Shown: piece by piece, positions 63,790 through 64,000 of the stretch
Position numbering within the stretch: the first letter of the stretch is position 1
Layout: every line of letters begins with the position of its first letter
From: Nitrospira sp.
Lineage (GTDB): Bacteria; Nitrospirota; Nitrospiria; Nitrospirales; Nitrospiraceae
Assembly: GCA_035968315.1 (NCBI GenBank)
Contig: JAVYIN010000008.1
Location: forward strand, 1 to 64,000
Length of the DNA stretch: 64,000 bases
Reading direction: 5' to 3'
Program-made: the position numbers and the translations under genes
Notes under the pieces: model-generated
Seen by the model: only the letters and a program-made list of their open reading frames with translations
Database searches by the model: none
What the model was told of the DNA's origin: nothing

Positions 63790-64000
63790 ATGCCACTGAC
63801 CTCGCAGAACCTCATCCAGCTCAACATCGGCCTCGGCACGCTTGTCGTGGCCGCAGGATTTTGGCTGCTCTGGGGCGCCGTGCCAACGGCGGTCATGGTC
63901 GGATGGACCCTGCTCGTTGCGGGTTTTCTCTTGTGGAAAGGCCGGACGATCACGAAAATCTGGGCCTGGTCCACGCTGCTTGTCGGACTGGAGAGCTTCG
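63790..64000 (+). CDS. Membrane protein, N-terminal part (cut by window edge)
   Basis: The first 70 codons, open to the right edge. Two to three hydrophobic segments are visible: LGTLVVAAGFWLLWGAV, MVGWTLLVAGFLLW and IWAWSTLLVGLESF. The start ATG 63790 has no strong ribosome-binding site. The family cannot be named from this fragment. Confidence 0.6.
   Translation, partial: MPLTSQNLIQLNIGLGTLVVAAGFWLLWGAVPTAVMVGWTLLVAGFLLWKGRTITKIWAWSTLLVGLESF

Noticed and set aside
1-64000. CRISPR arrays, insertion sequences, prophage or toxin-antitoxin pairs
   Set aside because: I looked for regular repeats, transposase motifs and phage genes on both strands and found none I could support.

Overview
The window looks like part of a Nitrospira-type chromosome (phylum Nitrospirota). 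The strongest clue is at the left edge: the first 57 codons of a Tat-exported molybdoenzyme whose N-terminus matches, as I remember it, the alpha subunit of Nitrospira nitrite oxidoreductase (NxrA). The rest is high-GC, dense, mostly housekeeping sequence. I see no prophage, insertion sequence, CRISPR array or rRNA operon. No database search was run; names rest on motifs, length and synteny.

Layout. 1-172 nxrA start (minus). 173-883 AT-rich gap with a tRNA-like fragment and a strong promoter for tRNA-Gly. 1037-2008 PLP-dependent threonine/serine dehydratase-like enzyme. 2022-7762 (minus) methyltransferase-like protein, then MoxR ATPase - DUF58 protein - TgpA-type transglutaminase. 7889-10259 ChaN-like lipoprotein, SWIM zinc-finger protein and a 63-aa membrane peptide. 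10349-14469 the tesA / ybbA-ybbP arrangement. 14496-21440 (minus) pgi-pgl-glk-rpiA plus an M1 aminopeptidase. 21543-25011 (minus) two L,D-transpeptidases and small envelope proteins.

25.4-33.8 kb is the classic origin-associated block rpmH-rnpA-yidD-yidC-mnmE-mnmG-rsmG-parA-parB. It has a consensus sigma70 promoter before rpmH and two perfect parS sites flanking rsmG, but dnaA and any DnaA-box cluster are missing. It is followed by two bactofilins, mnmA, a DUF481 outer-membrane protein, mscL and an OmpA-type lipoprotein. Genes left of about 25.1 kb (to 14.5 kb) point left and genes right of it (to 39.3 kb) point right, as at a replication switch point.

39.4-41.8 kb (minus): an orphan Tat-exported periplasmic binding protein and a HEAT-repeat exported protein. 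42.1-45.6 kb: tRNA-Leu(UAG), then tig-clpP-clpX with a strong terminator. 45.7-48.4 kb: two paralogous PilZ proteins converging on a HEAT lipoprotein and an unusual TatA with a second, TatB-like amphipathic region. 48.6-53.2 kb: M24 peptidase, two unknown proteins, a class I amidotransferase-type hydrolase and an amino-acid permease. 53.2-59.9 kb (minus): a run with pepA, nagZ, an MFS permease, queE, a HAD phosphatase, a tandem desulforedoxin-like protein and a PsiE-family protein. 60.1 kb: tRNA-Leu(GAG). 60.6-64.0 kb: a soluble triple-PAS histidine kinase with its LuxR-type regulator, a CheY-like protein and the start of a membrane protein.

The genes form modules rather than one system: central sugar phosphate metabolism, cell-wall remodelling and recycling (L,D-transpeptidases, NagZ, MFS permease), chromosome segregation with bactofilin scaffolds, protein export and quality control (YidC, TatA, trigger factor, ClpXP), and signalling. 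The least conventional pieces are the TatA with a repeated amphipathic helix, the tandem Cys3 desulforedoxin-like protein, the PilZ pair with a degenerate second motif, and the parABS-bactofilin arrangement.
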